This document shows positions 21,378-36,300 of a DNA stretch of 64,000 bases, one piece after another (position 1 is the first letter of the stretch; every line of letters starts with the position of its first letter). The notes beneath the pieces are model-generated. The model worked only from the letters and a program-made list of their open reading frames with translations. It was not told where the DNA came from and ran no database searches. The position numbers were made by a program, and so were the translations under genes. The stretch is from Chlorocebus sabaeus (taxonomy: Eukaryota > Chordata > Mammalia > Primates > Cercopithecidae): assembly GCF_047675955.1 (NCBI RefSeq), contig NC_132918.1, forward strand, positions 90,449,106-90,513,105, written 5' to 3'.

Positions 21378-24300
21378 CTGCAAAGATAAAAGAAAAAGTC
21401 AACATAAATTGTTATATTTTGTCAACCCCGGCTACAGTTCCCTTCTACTAGCATGCGTGATAAGCAAATATAAAAATTTTAAAAACAAATAAGGTGTATT
21501 TCATGTAGGCTGATTTAGACTGAAATAGAACAATCTATATACTGCCCTAAATAGTCTAAAGAACAGAAGTGTCTACTTTCTGATAAACAGGTTTCAGATT
21601 GAACATTTCTGTAAATCACAGTTGGAAAGGTAAGAGTTTATGACAACTCAAATGTCCAGAGCTATAAAAAGATATATATTTATTACCTCAAAGCTATGAA
21701 ATATCGCCTAAGAGTCCAAATATGTCATTTTTCTCCAATGAATTGTGTGAATGGGGGAAGAAGGGGGGAAGGGAGGAGACTGACATTGCCCAAAAACTAA
21801 TGGGTTCTATAGAACTCAGAGATCTTAAAAGCTGGTAAAATTTTAAGGGCCCAAAAAGGGTAGGGGATAAATAAGGTACTTATTTCCTTAAGTCTTATCC
21901 TAATCTTGTGGGTTTTGTAATGCTAAGCAGGATATACTCCTTTGCAAGGTTTACTTCATCTCCAGTTAACAAAAATCAGGCACTGAGCTAATACAAAATT
22001 TTAATCCTCCATTAAACTTAAACAAAAAAATATATTTATGTACTAAATGTGTGAAATGTAATATCTTATAAGCAGAGACGGACAAAATGCCATAGTTATT
22101 TTTCCAAAGAAATGGCGTTAAACAAAAAACCCTACCTCTGTAACAAAAAATAAAATAAAAATGAAAATGGATAACAGAAACATACTATAACAGCTACTAC
22201 TTAAGATGAAATTTGCTCAAATTAAGTTAAACAGACGATGGAGTATATAATGGAAATGAAAGGCTATATGAAATAGACTAAAAGGCTGAAGCATATTATG
22301 GAATAACAAAAAGTATTGTGACCCTGACACTATGAGACAGTGACTCATCAGGCTGTATCATAGAATTATTCATATTTCATACGATGCTTACCAAAATGGT
22401 AATATAATAATAATTTAATTTCCTAAGACTTAACCACTCTGGGCACCACAAATAAAATATTACACCTCCACTGAAAAGTATGAAGTTTGTAAGTACAAGG
22501 AGTAGGTAGTGGGCACAAAAATTTTCATTAGTGGTGCAGAAGATTCACCTTCATTAAATACCAGAATGACGGTTCATAAAAATTAACTAAAACCTATTTC
22601 CTAGGACAGATTAGGAGTTGCTAGGCTGCAGGGGCTGGGTGTCTTTAAGACTGAAAAAAATAAAAACAAAACCAAAAACAGTTAAATAACTGTGAATCCA
22701 ATAGTCAAAAGAATCCGCATTAGAAAGATATGACATATTTTGTACCTAAAGGGATGTAAAAACAAATATTCCATACTAAAAACATGCTTCATTTAAAAAA
22801 TTTTAAACTTTAGATCGTTACGACAAATACAACAGGACCTAAAACATTCAAAACAAAATATAGCCTAATATGAAGACAAACATCCTGGCCTAAAGGCAAG
22901 TAAACCATAAGAAAGCCATATAATAAAACATATGGCCTAAAATCAAATCAACTCTGGGTATAAAAACTTTATTATTCTGAAATTGGCCACGGGGGTTAAA
23001 ATTTTAGAAGTATTTGGTATAATAAAGTGAATCTCAGCAAAATTTTGTTTTTTCACAAGTTTAAAGCAAAATAAAGTCTATGATCTTAGACATAGAGCAT
23101 CACAAAAGTCTCAGTGACATTTTCCAAACATCTAACCTTGATTTGATTCTTCCGTATTCATGCTTTCTCCATCTGCAGTCTCTAACATTTCTTCATCTTC
23201 ATCATCATCATGTAGGTCTTTTGAAATTAATTGTCTAGCTAGTTTGATATTGAGTCCTTCATTGTAGTGAAGCTTCCTTTTCATTTCAAATTGTCGCTTT
23301 TTTTCTATAAGATGAAAAATGTAAACTTAGGAAGTTTGATCTCAAGGATTGGCCCACACCTGTTTTATAAATAAAATTTTATTGAAACAGTCATGCTCAT
23401 TTGTTTTTGTCATGCTTAAGGTTGCTTTTGTGTTCAATGGCAGAGTTGAGTAGCTCGTAATAGAGACCACTGGACCTGCAAAATTTAAAGTATTTACTAT
23501 CTGGCATTCATCTCGATGGAAGAACAGGAATATATCCAGCCATCAGAAATTGTATTTGTGAAGAAAGATTAAAGCTATGGCAAAATCATCCAGAAAGAGT
23601 TAAATGGTGAAAAAAAAAAACCAGTTACAACACCATATACTATATTTATTATGTATAATGCCTGTTACATACACACACACACAGAAAAATAAGACTCAGC
23701 AATTAACAGTGGTTAATTCTGAGTCAAGGAACAATGAAGTAGTTTTAATATTTTATTATCTTCTATTATTATAATTAAGAAAAAATCTTTTAAAACAATT
23801 CTTACCTGTTAAGAAACTGCCATGATTTAAGACATTGCTGGCTAAAAACATAACCTCATTTGCAGAGTAATTTTAAGAAAAACCTATTATAAAGTAATGA
23901 TGAAGTGACTCCAAATTATTCTTTCATTCTAGTCTTCACCATAGAAACATAAAGCTGGCAGCAATTCAACACAACTGATCACATTTTATTAATAGTTGCT
24001 CTTTAAAGAGGAACTATTTATGAATACATAATTTTAAGGTTTTTAACTTCCTTAGATCAGAAAATTAAAAAAAAAAAGGAACAACAGAAAAGGGGGGGCC
24101 AATATAAAATTGCTAGCTATTTAAAATCATTCACGCCGGGCGCGGTGGCTCAAGCCTGTAATCCCAGCACTTTGGGAGGCCGAGACGGGCGGATCATGAG
24201 GTCAGGAGATCGAGACCATCCTGGCTAACACGGTGAAACCCCGTCTCTACTAAAAAATACAAAAAATTAGCCGGGTGTGGTGGCGGGCGCCTGTAGTCCC

Positions 24301-24413
24301 AGCTACTCGGGAGGCTGAGGCAGGAGAATGGCTCGAACCCGGGAGGCGGAGCTTGCAGTGAGCAGAGTCCGCGCCACTGCACTCCAGTCTGGCGACAGAG
24401 CGAGACTCCGTCT

Positions 24414-24453
<40 letters not shown>

Positions 24454-27400
24454 TCACTGTTGTTTTCTTTTTTCTTTTTTTCTTGACGGAGTTTCACTCA
24501 TTGCCCAGGCTGGAGTGCAATGACGCGATCTTGGCTCACTGCAACCTTAGCCCCCTGGGTTTAAGTGATTCTCCTGCTTCAGCCTCCTGAGTAGCTGGGA
24601 TCACAGGCATGTGCCACCACTCCCAGCTAATTTTTGTGTTTTAGTAGAGATGGAGTTTCACCATGTTGGCCAGGCTGGTCTCGAACTCCTGACCTCAGAT
24701 GATCCACCTGCCTTGGCCTCCCAAAGTGCTGGGATTACAGGCATGAGCCACCATGCCCAGCTTCACCATTGTTTTATTAAAAATTTCATTAAAATATTTC
24801 AATGTCAAAAAAGCACAGAGGCTGGATGCTGGGGCTCATGCCCGTAATCCCAGGAGTTCAGGACTAGCCTGGGCAACAAGGCAAGACCCTATCTCTACAA
24901 AAAATTTTTAAAAATTAGCTGGGCGTGGTGGTACAGGACTGTGGTCCCAGCTACTGGGAAGGTTGAGATGGAAGGATTGGCTGAGCTTAGAAGGCTGAGA
25001 CTGCAGTTAGTCGCAACTATGCCATTGCACTCCAGCCTGGGTTGACAAGCAAGACCCTAGCCCAAAAATTATTTTTTAAAAAGCAGAGACATCCCTCAAT
25101 AAAGGTATTTAAAGTACTTTCTTCTTTTTTTAAAATTTTAATTTTTAGAGATGAGATCTCACTGTTGCCCAGGTTGGCTTCCAACTTCTGAGCTCAAGCA
25201 GTCCTCCCACCTCAGCCTCCCAAGCAGCTGGAACTACAGGTGCATGCCACCACACCTGGCCTCCAAAGTACTTTCTCTTTGTTTGTTTTTTACCGGAGAC
25301 GGGGTTTCACCATGTAGGTCAGGCTGGTCTTGAACTCCTGACCTCAAGTGATCCACCTGCCTTGGCCTCCCAAAGCGCTAGGATTACAGGTGTGAGCCAC
25401 CGCACCTGGCCAGTACTTTCTTAATTCCTTAAGCTTTTATCAATATCTATACTTATATTTTTAAAACTTATACTAAAGGCCAAGCGCAGTGGCTCATGCC
25501 TGCAAGCCCAGCACTTTGGGAGGCCAAGGCAGGCAGATCACGAGGTCAGGAGTTCGAGACCATCCTGGCTAACACGGTGAAACCCCGTCTCTACTAAAAA
25601 TACAAAAAATCTGCTGGGCATGGTGGCGCGCATCTGTAATCCCAGCTACTCAGGAGGCTGAGGCAGGAGGATCACTTGAACCCGGGAGACAGAGGTTGCA
25701 ATGAGCAGAGATCACGCCACTGCTCTCCAGCCTGGGCAACAGAGCAGGACTCTGTCTCAAAAAAAAAAAAAAAGAACTGTAATAATTACCCAGTTTAGAC
25801 AATAAAGTATATGTACATACAGTAAACATTCTGCCATGGACATAATGATTTATATAGTTTTTAAATCGTTACAAGTTGAGTTATAATTTAATTCCCTATT
25901 CTTGGTTAAAGATTTCTGATTTCCCTCCTTTATGTTTTCAATGTCTCTTTTGGTTTGTTTTTATTTTGTGAAGATAAATCAGCAATTTTCAATGTTTGTA
26001 AGACATATATATATATATATAATATATTGTGCATTTGTTCTATTATTTTCTCAGTATGAGCCAGTGTTTTTCAAACTGTGCATCATGATTATTTATTTAT
26101 TTAAGATAAAGTCTCACTCTGTCACCCAGGCTGGAGTGCAGTGGCATGATACCGGTTCACTACAACCTCCACCTCCCAGGTTCAAGCGATTCTTGTGCCC
26201 CAGCCTCCCCAGTAGCTGGGATTAGAGGTGCACAACACCACGCCCGGCTAATTTCTGTAGTTTTAGTAGAGGTGAGGTTTCGCCATGTTGGCCAGGCTGG
26301 TCTCAAACTCCTGGCCTCAAGAGATCCTCCTGCCTCAGCCTCCCAAAGTGCTGGGATTACAGGCGTGAGCCACCGCGCCCAGCCATCATGATTCTTTATT
26401 AAGTCATAACTAGCATTTAAAAAGGTTAAGGTAGACTATTTATATGAACACAATAAGTGAATTATTCTTTTTATATCTACTTTTACTTTTTATGGGGGAA
26501 TATCTGAAGTTGTTAAAAGTTAACTTTTAGTGAATCCTCACAATATGCCAAGATCAGTGCTAAGTGCTTTAACTGTTTTAACTCATTTAATAGTCACCAA
26601 AATATTTTTACAGCTCCCAATTTAGAAATGAGAAAACCGAGGTGCAGAGAAATTATGCAAATTAGCCAAGTAGCATACCTGGAGCACAAACTTAGGTTTG
26701 TCTCTATAGACAATAATCTTATTTGCTATGCTGTGAGTTACAATTTTCTCCCTAAGCTGTCTACTGTCAATAGACAAAAATTTTTCAGCCATGTAACATC
26801 TATATACTTCAATAACAACCCCACCAGTGGAACATGAATCAATGAAATTATAATTAGTCAAATGGCTCCCCCTGCCGGTTGACTCGTGGAATTACAATTT
26901 GAGAAAAAGATCCCTCAATTAAAACTGACAGTATACATTAACAAAAAATTCCTTATTCTCAATAGATCATGTTTTTAAAGAGTAACGAGGAAACAAACTC
27001 CAGAAACCATTTCTATTTGAAATACTTCTCAAGGATCTTTTGGGGTATATTTTGGGAAAATAAATTGGAAGTCACTGAAAGTTGAAGAGATATAATACAA
27101 CTTGAGAATATGCTACATGTAAAATTTCTCTCGTACAAATATTAGGCTCAGACCACCATAGCTCTGTTGAACAGGCTATATTCTGAAGATGACAGGAAAG
27201 ACTAGCAAATGATACCTTAGCAGCTATACGACAAAGATCCAGAGACTTCATTCTAAAGTTTCTCAGTTTCTTCACAGGACAGGTAGTCCCTACACGCTGC
27301 AACACTTCAGGTAGGTTTCTACCGTATTTTCCTTCTTCCTCTTTTTTGTGAGTATGTGCTTTTCTTGTATCTTTCCCCTCTACCCACAGGCTTGGATTTT

Positions 27401-30400
27401 CCTTTAAAAATAGTTGCAAATAAACTATATACAATTTTTTAATTCTTGAGATTATACATTGACATGAATCAAAAAGTATAAAATGCAACAAGACAAGACA
27501 CATTCCTTTTCTCCTAGCCTCCATGGGTAACCACTTTTACTTGTGGAAACAGAAAAGCATGAGCAGGCAGCAATGCCTTAAATGTGTATGTGCTGAATGG
27601 CCTACAAGACCCTCTTCCATCCCTGTGAAGGGGAGGGCTATCTCCATCTCCTTTCCTATGACGCTACTGCTCCTTTTGATCGATGGGACCTAATAAAGAC
27701 CTTCACTCTGCATCATGTTGGTTCATTTGTGAAGCTGCACCACTGTCTAACAACAGAAAAAACATAAGCAATTGGGAAATCAGCTCTTTCAGCTATCCAC
27801 TTGAAGACCATCCAAACACTCAATGACTCGAAAAGCATTAATTTAAAAAGTATTCACTGAGTATCTACTGTGCACTAAAAAGTACAAAGAAAATAATACT
27901 TATAATTACTTTAAAGATGGTAATATTTCTCCATATTCTTGAAATCAGGGGTAAAAAAACTGTTACACAACAAAACACACAAGTAGTATCTGAATTTTAA
28001 AGATGTTGCTTTCATTTTCCCCCACTCTGTGTCCCCAAAATGAAAACCATTTGCTCATCTTCCAAATAATGGATTTATCTTAGCAAAAAGTACTAGCATC
28101 ATGCTGCAAGCAGTAAAGGAAATAAACTACCTCGTTCTTCAGGTGAGAGGTCACTATCCTCCTCTCCACTGCTTTCTTGTTCCTGAATCCGATACTTTGG
28201 CTCCAAGCCTTCAGCAGCAGCTAACCTATGCAACCATCACGTAAAAAGACATTAACAGTGATGTTTTGGTATTATTTAAGAGCCTTATTCAACTGTTCAT
28301 TCTTACAAAAACATCTGAAGATCATTATGTGCTAGCTATAACCTGAGGAGGAAAATAAAAAGCAAGAGGGCAGAAATGGGCTGGGCATGATGGTACACGC
28401 CTGTGGTCCTACTACTCGGAAGGCCGAGGTGGGGGGACTGGCTAAACGCAGGAGTCTGAGGTTGCAATGAGCTGTGACTGCGCCTCTGCACTCCAGCCTG
28501 AGTGACAGAACAAGGCCGTGTCTCAAAAAAAAAAAAAAAAAAGGAATAAAAAGAGTAGAAATGGGCATAGAAACGAGTAAGCAACAAGAACAGTGGAATG
28601 GGTGTTAGAAATCAGTAAGTAGTAAAGGAAGAGTGCTTTCATGAATTAACTTACGTCTGCCTTTCTCACTGCTACCTTTAAAAACAGGAGGCAGGGGCCA
28701 GGCATGGTGGTTCACCCCTGTAATCCCAGAACTTTGGGAGGCTAGGCCGGTGGATCTCTTAAGATCAAGGGTTTGAGACCAGCCTGGCCAGTATGGCAAA
28801 ACCCCATCTCTACTAAAAATACAAAACTTAGCCAGGCGTGGTGGCATGTCCCTGTAACCCCAGCTACTACTGGGGAGGCTGAGGCATGAGAACTGCTTGA
28901 ACTTGGGAGGTGGAGGTTGCAGTGAGTTGAGATCGTACCACTGCACTCCACCCTGAGTGACAGGGCGAGACTCTGTCTCAAAAAAAAAAAATAAAAACAT
29001 CCACAGGGAAGTGACACATTTCAGTATCCCAAGTTCAGGTACGCTGGTCTTCCTGCCACCTACATACCTTGATTTTAATCAAGAGACAAAACGATAAAAG
29101 TTGGTGACTCAGAAGGCGAAAAAAGGGGAAAAAAAGGAAAAAAAAGTTGGCATAAGAAAGTTGGTAAACAGCCTTTTCTTTCCGCTGACACAGGGAAAGC
29201 GATGTGGAACGCTTTTAACTCTGCACAATTAAAAACAGCCAGTGCAACTGTGCTCCAGTCATTAGTACTTACTTCTTGGCTAAGATGTCTGGCGCCATGG
29301 CTTCAGTGGTCTCAGTGTCACTACACGCATCTTCATCATCACCCATCATACTAGTATGACAAGCATATTGTAATTAATACCTGAAACATAAATTTTCAGC
29401 CACAAAAACAAGGTAGAAAAACAATTCTATCAACCTACTTAACACATCAATGCATTTATAGCTCTGTTGTTATCTTTGAGGTTTAACTTTATATAGTTCC
29501 TATTCAATACAAATACTTAAAAATATAGCACCCAATCAAGAAAAGACTCCAAATGATTGAAAAAAAAATAACAAATACAGTCTGCCTGTGATATCCACAG
29601 GATCCACATCCATAAATTCAACCAACTGTGGATTGAAAATAGTCGGAGAAAACAAAAATTTCATCTGTACTAAACATGTAGACTTTTTTCTTATCATTAT
29701 TCCCTAAATGGTACAGTAACAACTATTTGCATAGTATTTACATTTTATTAGGTAATATAAGTAACATAGAGATGATTTAAAATATAAAGGAGGATGTGCA
29801 TAATTACATACATCTACAATGCCATTTTATATCAGAGACTTGACTGAGGATTTTGGTATCTGAGGGAGGTCCTGAAACCCCCATGGATAATGAGGAACAA
29901 CTGTACTGAAAACATAAATGATCTGGAAAAAAAAAAAAATACTACAAAGTTCCAATTATTCTATCCAGTGGGAAGGAACAAGTAATGCAAAGTAATTCAC
30001 TGTCTGGTTTTAGAACATGCATTTCTACATCAATCTTAAGATAAAGACAAAAGATCTATGCAGATACAAGACTGAGTGAAATAACAAAATTATATCCCAA
30101 AGACCTAGTTCTAGAAGTTTACAAGTGATTTAGCTTTCTCACTCTACCCTCTAATGAAAAATTTGCTCCACACTTCAGTGCAAAAATGGGCATCCTTAAT
30201 TCTTAAGCCACTGGGAAGTATATAAAGCAGAACTCGCTATTTATAAAATACTGCCAGTTTATACATTTCCTGGTTAATGAAGGTGACAAGTCCTACAGTT
30301 TAGATGATGCTCTTTTTTTTCTAAGGGAAGTTGAAATAAACTGATCTGTATTATTGAGTTTAATTAAGCAGAATAGGGTAAAATAAACATTTTGTTAATT

Positions 30401-33269
30401 CACAGAATTGTTCTATAGAAAATTCTAGTTGTAAAATTTACTGAATTATGTTTATATATATACATGTATATAGAAGCAATAACTTCTTGTATACTAACTG
30501 TAAGATTCTTAGGTAATAAGACATGATGTTTCTATAAAAAGTATCTTCAGTTAAATAAAACTTTTTTTTTTTTGAGACAGGGTCTCACTCTATCACCCAG
30601 GAGTGCAGTGGCACCATCATGGCTCACTACAACCTCGACTTCCCGGGCTCAAGTGATACTCCCACCTAAACCTCTTGTGTAGCTGGGACTCCAGGCATGT
30701 GCTACCATTCCTGGCTTAATTCTTTTTATTTTTTGTAGAGACAGGGTTGCCTATGTTGCCCAGGCTCATCTCCAATTCCTGAGCTCAAGCAAACCTCCCA
30801 CCTCAGCCTCCTAAAGTGCTGGGATTACAAGGGTGAGCTACCATGGCTGGTCAAATAAAACTCTCAAAAAGAAAAAAAAAGTCATGGAAAGAAATGATAA
30901 AACTGAGCGATGAACTGATAAAAGCAAGACACAGGTATCTCTGCATACACACAGCCTCAATTACTTAGGGACCAAATAACTTCTCTGGTTTTTTGAATGG
31001 CAAATATCTACCATTCAAATTATATTTATAAAAAGTCAAAAAATAATGGCCATAGCTATTTTGAAAATCTTTTTTTCTTTTTCTTTGGAGACAAGGTCTC
31101 CCTCTGTCATCCAGGTTGGAGTGCAATGATGTGATCATGGCTAACTGCAGCTTCAACCTCCTGGGCTCAAACAATCCTCCTGCCTCAGCCTCCTAGGTAG
31201 CTGAGACTACAAGTACACACCACTACCTCTGGATAATTTTACTTATTTTATTTGAGACAGAGTTTTGCTCTGGTTGCCCAGGCTGGAGTGCAATGGCGCG
31301 ATCTCAGCTCACTGCAACCTCTGCCTCCCAGGTTCAAGTGATTGTCCTGCCTCAGCCTCCTGAGTAGTTGGGATTACAGGCGCCCACCACCACACCTGGA
31401 AATTGTTATGTATTTTCAGTAGAAACAAGGTTTCACCATGTTGGCCAGGCTGGTCTTGAACTCCTGACCTCAGGTGATCCACCTGCCTCGGCATCCCAAA
31501 GTGCTGGGATTACAGGCATGCGCTGCTGCGCCTAGCCAAATTTTTAAAATTTTTTTGTGGAGGTAAGAGTCTCCCTCTGTTGCCCAGGTTGGTCTTGAAC
31601 TCCTGGGCAAGAGTTCTCTGGGGAAGGGCGTGGTGGCTCATGCCTGTAATCCCAGCACTTTGGGAGGTTGAGGCAGGTGGATCACTTGAGGTCAGGAGTT
31701 CGAGACCAGCTTGGCTAACATGGTGAAACCCTGTCAATACTAAAAATATAAAAATTAGCTGGGTGTGGTAGTGGGTGCCTGTAATCCCAGCTACTTGGGA
31801 GGCTGAGGCACGAGAATCTCTTGAACCTGAGACACAGAGATTGCAGTGAGCTGAGATTGTGCCACTGCACTCCAGCCTGGGTGGAGAAAAAAGAGTTCTT
31901 TGGGAGGCTAAGTGATCCTCCTGCTTCAGGCTCCCAAAGTGCTGAGATTATGTTGAGCCACTGTAGCTGGCATCAACTATTTTTTAAAATCATGTCTGAT
32001 CTTAATTCTCTTAGGATACTTATCCCCAACTAACACAAGTGAGGACGGCCACTACATTTAATAAAAAGAAAGAACACTCTGATTTTGGATTCTGGCACAA
32101 TAAAGGTTTTAATACACATTTTAGAAGTCAGGCACGGTGGTGTGTGCCCACAGTCAACTACTTGGGAGGCGGAGGAGGGAGGATCACTTGAGTCGGGAGT
32201 TCCAGGCTGTAGTGTGCTATGACTGTGCCCGTTAATAGTCACTGCACTGGGTAGCATAGCGAGATCTTGTATCTTTTTATTTTTATTTTGGAAGATTTTT
32301 AAAGTATATACCTGCAATTTAGGAGAAAAATAAGAATATAAACCTCTTTTTAACGTGCGTATTTTTTTTTTTAACTAATTGTAATTTTATTGTTTTTCTT
32401 CCCCTCTATCTTTATTTCAATAGGTTTTTGGGAAATAAGTAGTGTTTGGTTACATGGGTAAGTTCCTCAGTGGTGACTTCTGAGATTTTGGTGCACCCAT
32501 CACCCGAGCAACGTACACTGTACCCAATGTGTAACCTTTTATCCCTCTCCCTGCTTCACCTCTCCCACCCCATCCCCAAAGTCCACTGTATCATTCTTAT
32601 GCCTTTGTGTCCTCATAGCTTAGCTCCCGCTTATAAGTGAGAACATATGAGGTCTGGTTTTCCATTCCTGGGTTACTTCACTTAGAGTAATGGTCTCCAA
32701 CTCCATCCAGGTTGCTGTGAATGCCATTATTTTGTTCCTTTTTATATATATTTCATGGTATATACATATATACCATAAAAAATGTGTATTTTTTCACTCA
32801 GATTTCATTAGTATTGAGTTTCAGCATCTGTACCTATTTCATTATTTCTTTTTACGCTCATCACAATCTTTAATATCTTCATGTTTTTTATTTTTACTGT
32901 TTTTGTTAGTAACAGGTTATTTCAAATTATCTTCCAAAGTCTTCACCCACTGACTTAAAATACAGTAGTTCTTAACTCTTTCTTCTTTCATTACAGAACA
33001 ATGGAAACTGCAGTTAACTCTATTTTAATGGTAACTTCTGGATTTATGTTGTCTTAATTCAATGACAAAATATTTTAATCTTGGAAATCTTTTTTTCAAT
33101 ACAAGGTAGGTAGGGCATAACTTCTTTTTTTTTGTAGAGAGAAAGAGTCTTACTATGTTGCTTAGGCTGATCTCGATCTCCTGGCCTGAAGCAATATTCC
33201 CACCTCTGCCTCTGTAATCTCAAAGTGCTGGGAGTACAGGCATGAGTCACCATGCCCAGCAAGGTATTA

Positions 33270-33302
<33 letters not shown>

Positions 33303-36300
33303 GAGACAGTGTTTTGCTCTTGTTGCCCAGGCTAGAGTGTAATGGCGCGATCTTGGCTCACTGCAACCTCCGCCTCCCGGGTTCAAGCAATTCTCCTGCC
33401 TTAGCCTCCCGAGTAGCTGGGATTACAGGCGCCCACCACCAAGCCCAGCTAATTTTTGTATTTTTTTTTCAGTAGAGATGGGGTTTCACATGTTGGCCAG
33501 GCTGGTCTCGAACACCTGACCTCAGGTGATCCGCCTGCTTTGGCCTCCCAAAATGCTGGGATTACAGGCATGAGCCACAGCGCCTGGCCCAAGGTATTAC
33601 CTTAATTAGGTATCTATACTTATTTAGAATCTTCATCTTCTCATAATGTTTGTTGCATTATTTTTGTCTTCATACTCGTTACTGCTGCATAATGTAATTT
33701 CACAGTTCGTTTAGAAAATTCTGAGACTTGAAATTGCCAAAAATTACATGAATATCTGAACAACAGTATTACATTAAGTTAAAAAATAAAGAATAAACAG
33801 TAATAATGACCACCTATCTTTCAGTGGGTTAAAAACGAGTTACCATCCATGCAGTTATGCTTCTCTGCAAAGAGACTGAGTAAACCCCAGATTTCTACTT
33901 GGGAAGTAAACAAGCCCCTATCTCATCTTCCTTTCATGGAAGTTAAAACTAATATGTGCACTATTAGTAGCTAGCAACCACTGAGGTGCAACAAATAAAC
34001 ATTTACTACTATCATTATAATGTAAAGAATGGGTTCCATAATTTTAAAGTTATACATCACTTATACAATTACTAAACAAATTGCAGTTAGGTTACTGAAT
34101 TCACCAGTGTTCCAGTAACAAATCTACAATAAAACAAATTCAAATACGCCAATCTACAATAAAACAAATTCAAATAAGCTGTTATCCAGAAGTTCATATT
34201 AAATGTAAAATGGAAGCAAGTCACAAGAGGAATGATGTCGATGTGACATTACCTATGGTAAGGAGTGCTTGGTTCATCTATTTTCATTAAACCATAGTCT
34301 TTGTCTGCTGGATGATACGTCGCCAAGATGTTCATTTCATCCCACTTCTGGGATTTTTTGCTAAAATTAAAAAGAAAAAACGTTTTTCCCAATGCAGAAA
34401 AAGATAAACCTGAATGTCAAAATTCACAAATGTCCAAATTTCACATTTCAACTTCTATTTGATGGCTAACCTCTATTTTCACATATACTTTCTTAGAAGC
34501 TGACTCAGGGTAAAAACCATTAAGTAACTACAATAAAATATCAGTAAATATAGATCACTTAGTGCCCACATATTAAAAACACAGTATTTAGTATCTATAT
34601 CAGGCATTCAAAACATTACTATGATGTGCTTAGTCTTCATTTGGCCTATAAAATAATGCAAGTCAAAATCTATACATTCGCTGATGACAGTAGGCATTTT
34701 TGATCTATATACCGGTAACTGGTAAAAAACACAAGAGGAGTATTTCATTGGCATAATTTCTTTGAGATATCTGTTAACAGTCAGAACATAAAGACTCAAA
34801 GCATAAAACTACAGAAAAAAGTCATCAAACTCAGATACCACTAAATCATTAGATTGCAAATAAATTACAGCTCTGTTTATTTCTAATCTAGAAAAATAAA
34901 GGTTTGCTCAGGAATAGTGTATTCAGATTTATTTGAAGAGCAATAGAAGTTCTCTATAAGTACTTTATTATTTTTGTTTTGTTTTGAGATGGAGTCTCAC
35001 TCTGTTGCCCAGGAATGGAGTGCAGTGGCATGATCTCGGCTCACTGCAACCTCCACATCCCCGGCTTATGCGATTCCCCTGTCTCAGCCTCCCGAGTTCC
35101 TGGGATTACAGGCGCGTACCACCACGCCTGGCGAATTTTTGTATTTTTAGTAGAGACAGGGTTTCACCATGTTGGCCAGGCTGGTCTTGAACTCCTGACC
35201 TTACGCGATCTGCCTGCCTGGGCTTCCCAAACTGCTGGGATTCCAGACGTAAGCCACGGCGCCTGGCCTATAAGTACTTTAGAAATATCTGTTAAATTTC
35301 ATTCAATGAAGTATTTAAACAACTATTAAGGTGCTCAATAATCAAATGCTTTAATTTTAAATTCTTACATACTCATTATAAAGACCTCAAAGACCTTTCT
35401 ACAAGTCAACATTATTTTGTTACATATACAGTTTGTTACTTAGTATGCACTTGGAAAAACCTGCTTTAAAAAAAATCAATGTAAATGTTACACTGATTTA
35501 AATAATCCTTTCTGCATTTGGTCTAAATTGTTAAGGTTTTACTGTAGGTATTTTCAATTTTCCAGATCCTGAAATAATCTTTAGGAATAACATACTTAAC
35601 ATTTTAATAACATATTCCCTTCTCCATACTCTCAAAATGGTTTGATGAGTTACCTTAAAAATTACAGCCGGGCACAGTGACTCATGCCTGTAATCCCAGC
35701 ACTTTGGGAGGCCAAGGCGGGAGGATTACAAGGTCAGGAGATCGAGACCGTCCTGACTAACATGGTGAAACCCCGTCTCTACTAAAAATAGAAAATTAGC
35801 TGGGCATGATGGCGGGCGTCTGTAGTCCCAGCTACTTGGGAGGCTGAGGCAAGAGAATGGCGTGAACTCGGGAGGTAGAGCCTGCAGTGAGCCGAGATCG
35901 TGCCACTGCCCTCCTGCCTGGGCGACAGAGCCAGACTCCGTTTCAAAAAAAAAAATAAAAAAAAAATCATACAGGCAGGTGACTTCATATTCTTTTGCTT
36001 TCTACCCTAATATACCCACAGTGTCCCCAATTTTGACTAAGCACTTTTTTCTTTCATTTTTAAAAATTGTGGTAAAACATACATAACATAAAATCCACCA
36101 TTTTAACCTTTTTGGTTAATCTTCCCTGTATCATTCCAATTTCAGCATATGTGCTGCTGAAGTAAGCACTAGCCATTACGAAGTGTACAACTCTACGGCA
36201 TTAAGAACATTCACATCACTGTGCAAGCATCACCACCACTCATCTCCAGAACTTTCTCGTCTTCCCCAACTGAAGCTGTACTCATTAAGCACGAACTCTC

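Larger units (their letters stand above)
31068..31975 (-). repeat. Old Alu carrying two younger Alus
   Basis: An antisense AluJ-like copy in three pieces: 31068-31245, 31537-31608 and 31905-31975. It is split by an antisense Alu (31246-31536) and a sense Alu (31623-31890). Confidence 0.85.

Noticed and set aside
27072..27524. 150-codon minus-strand frame in PPP1R2 intron 4
   Set aside because: No family resemblance, no splice signals in phase with neighbouring exons, and AT-rich surroundings. Treated as chance.
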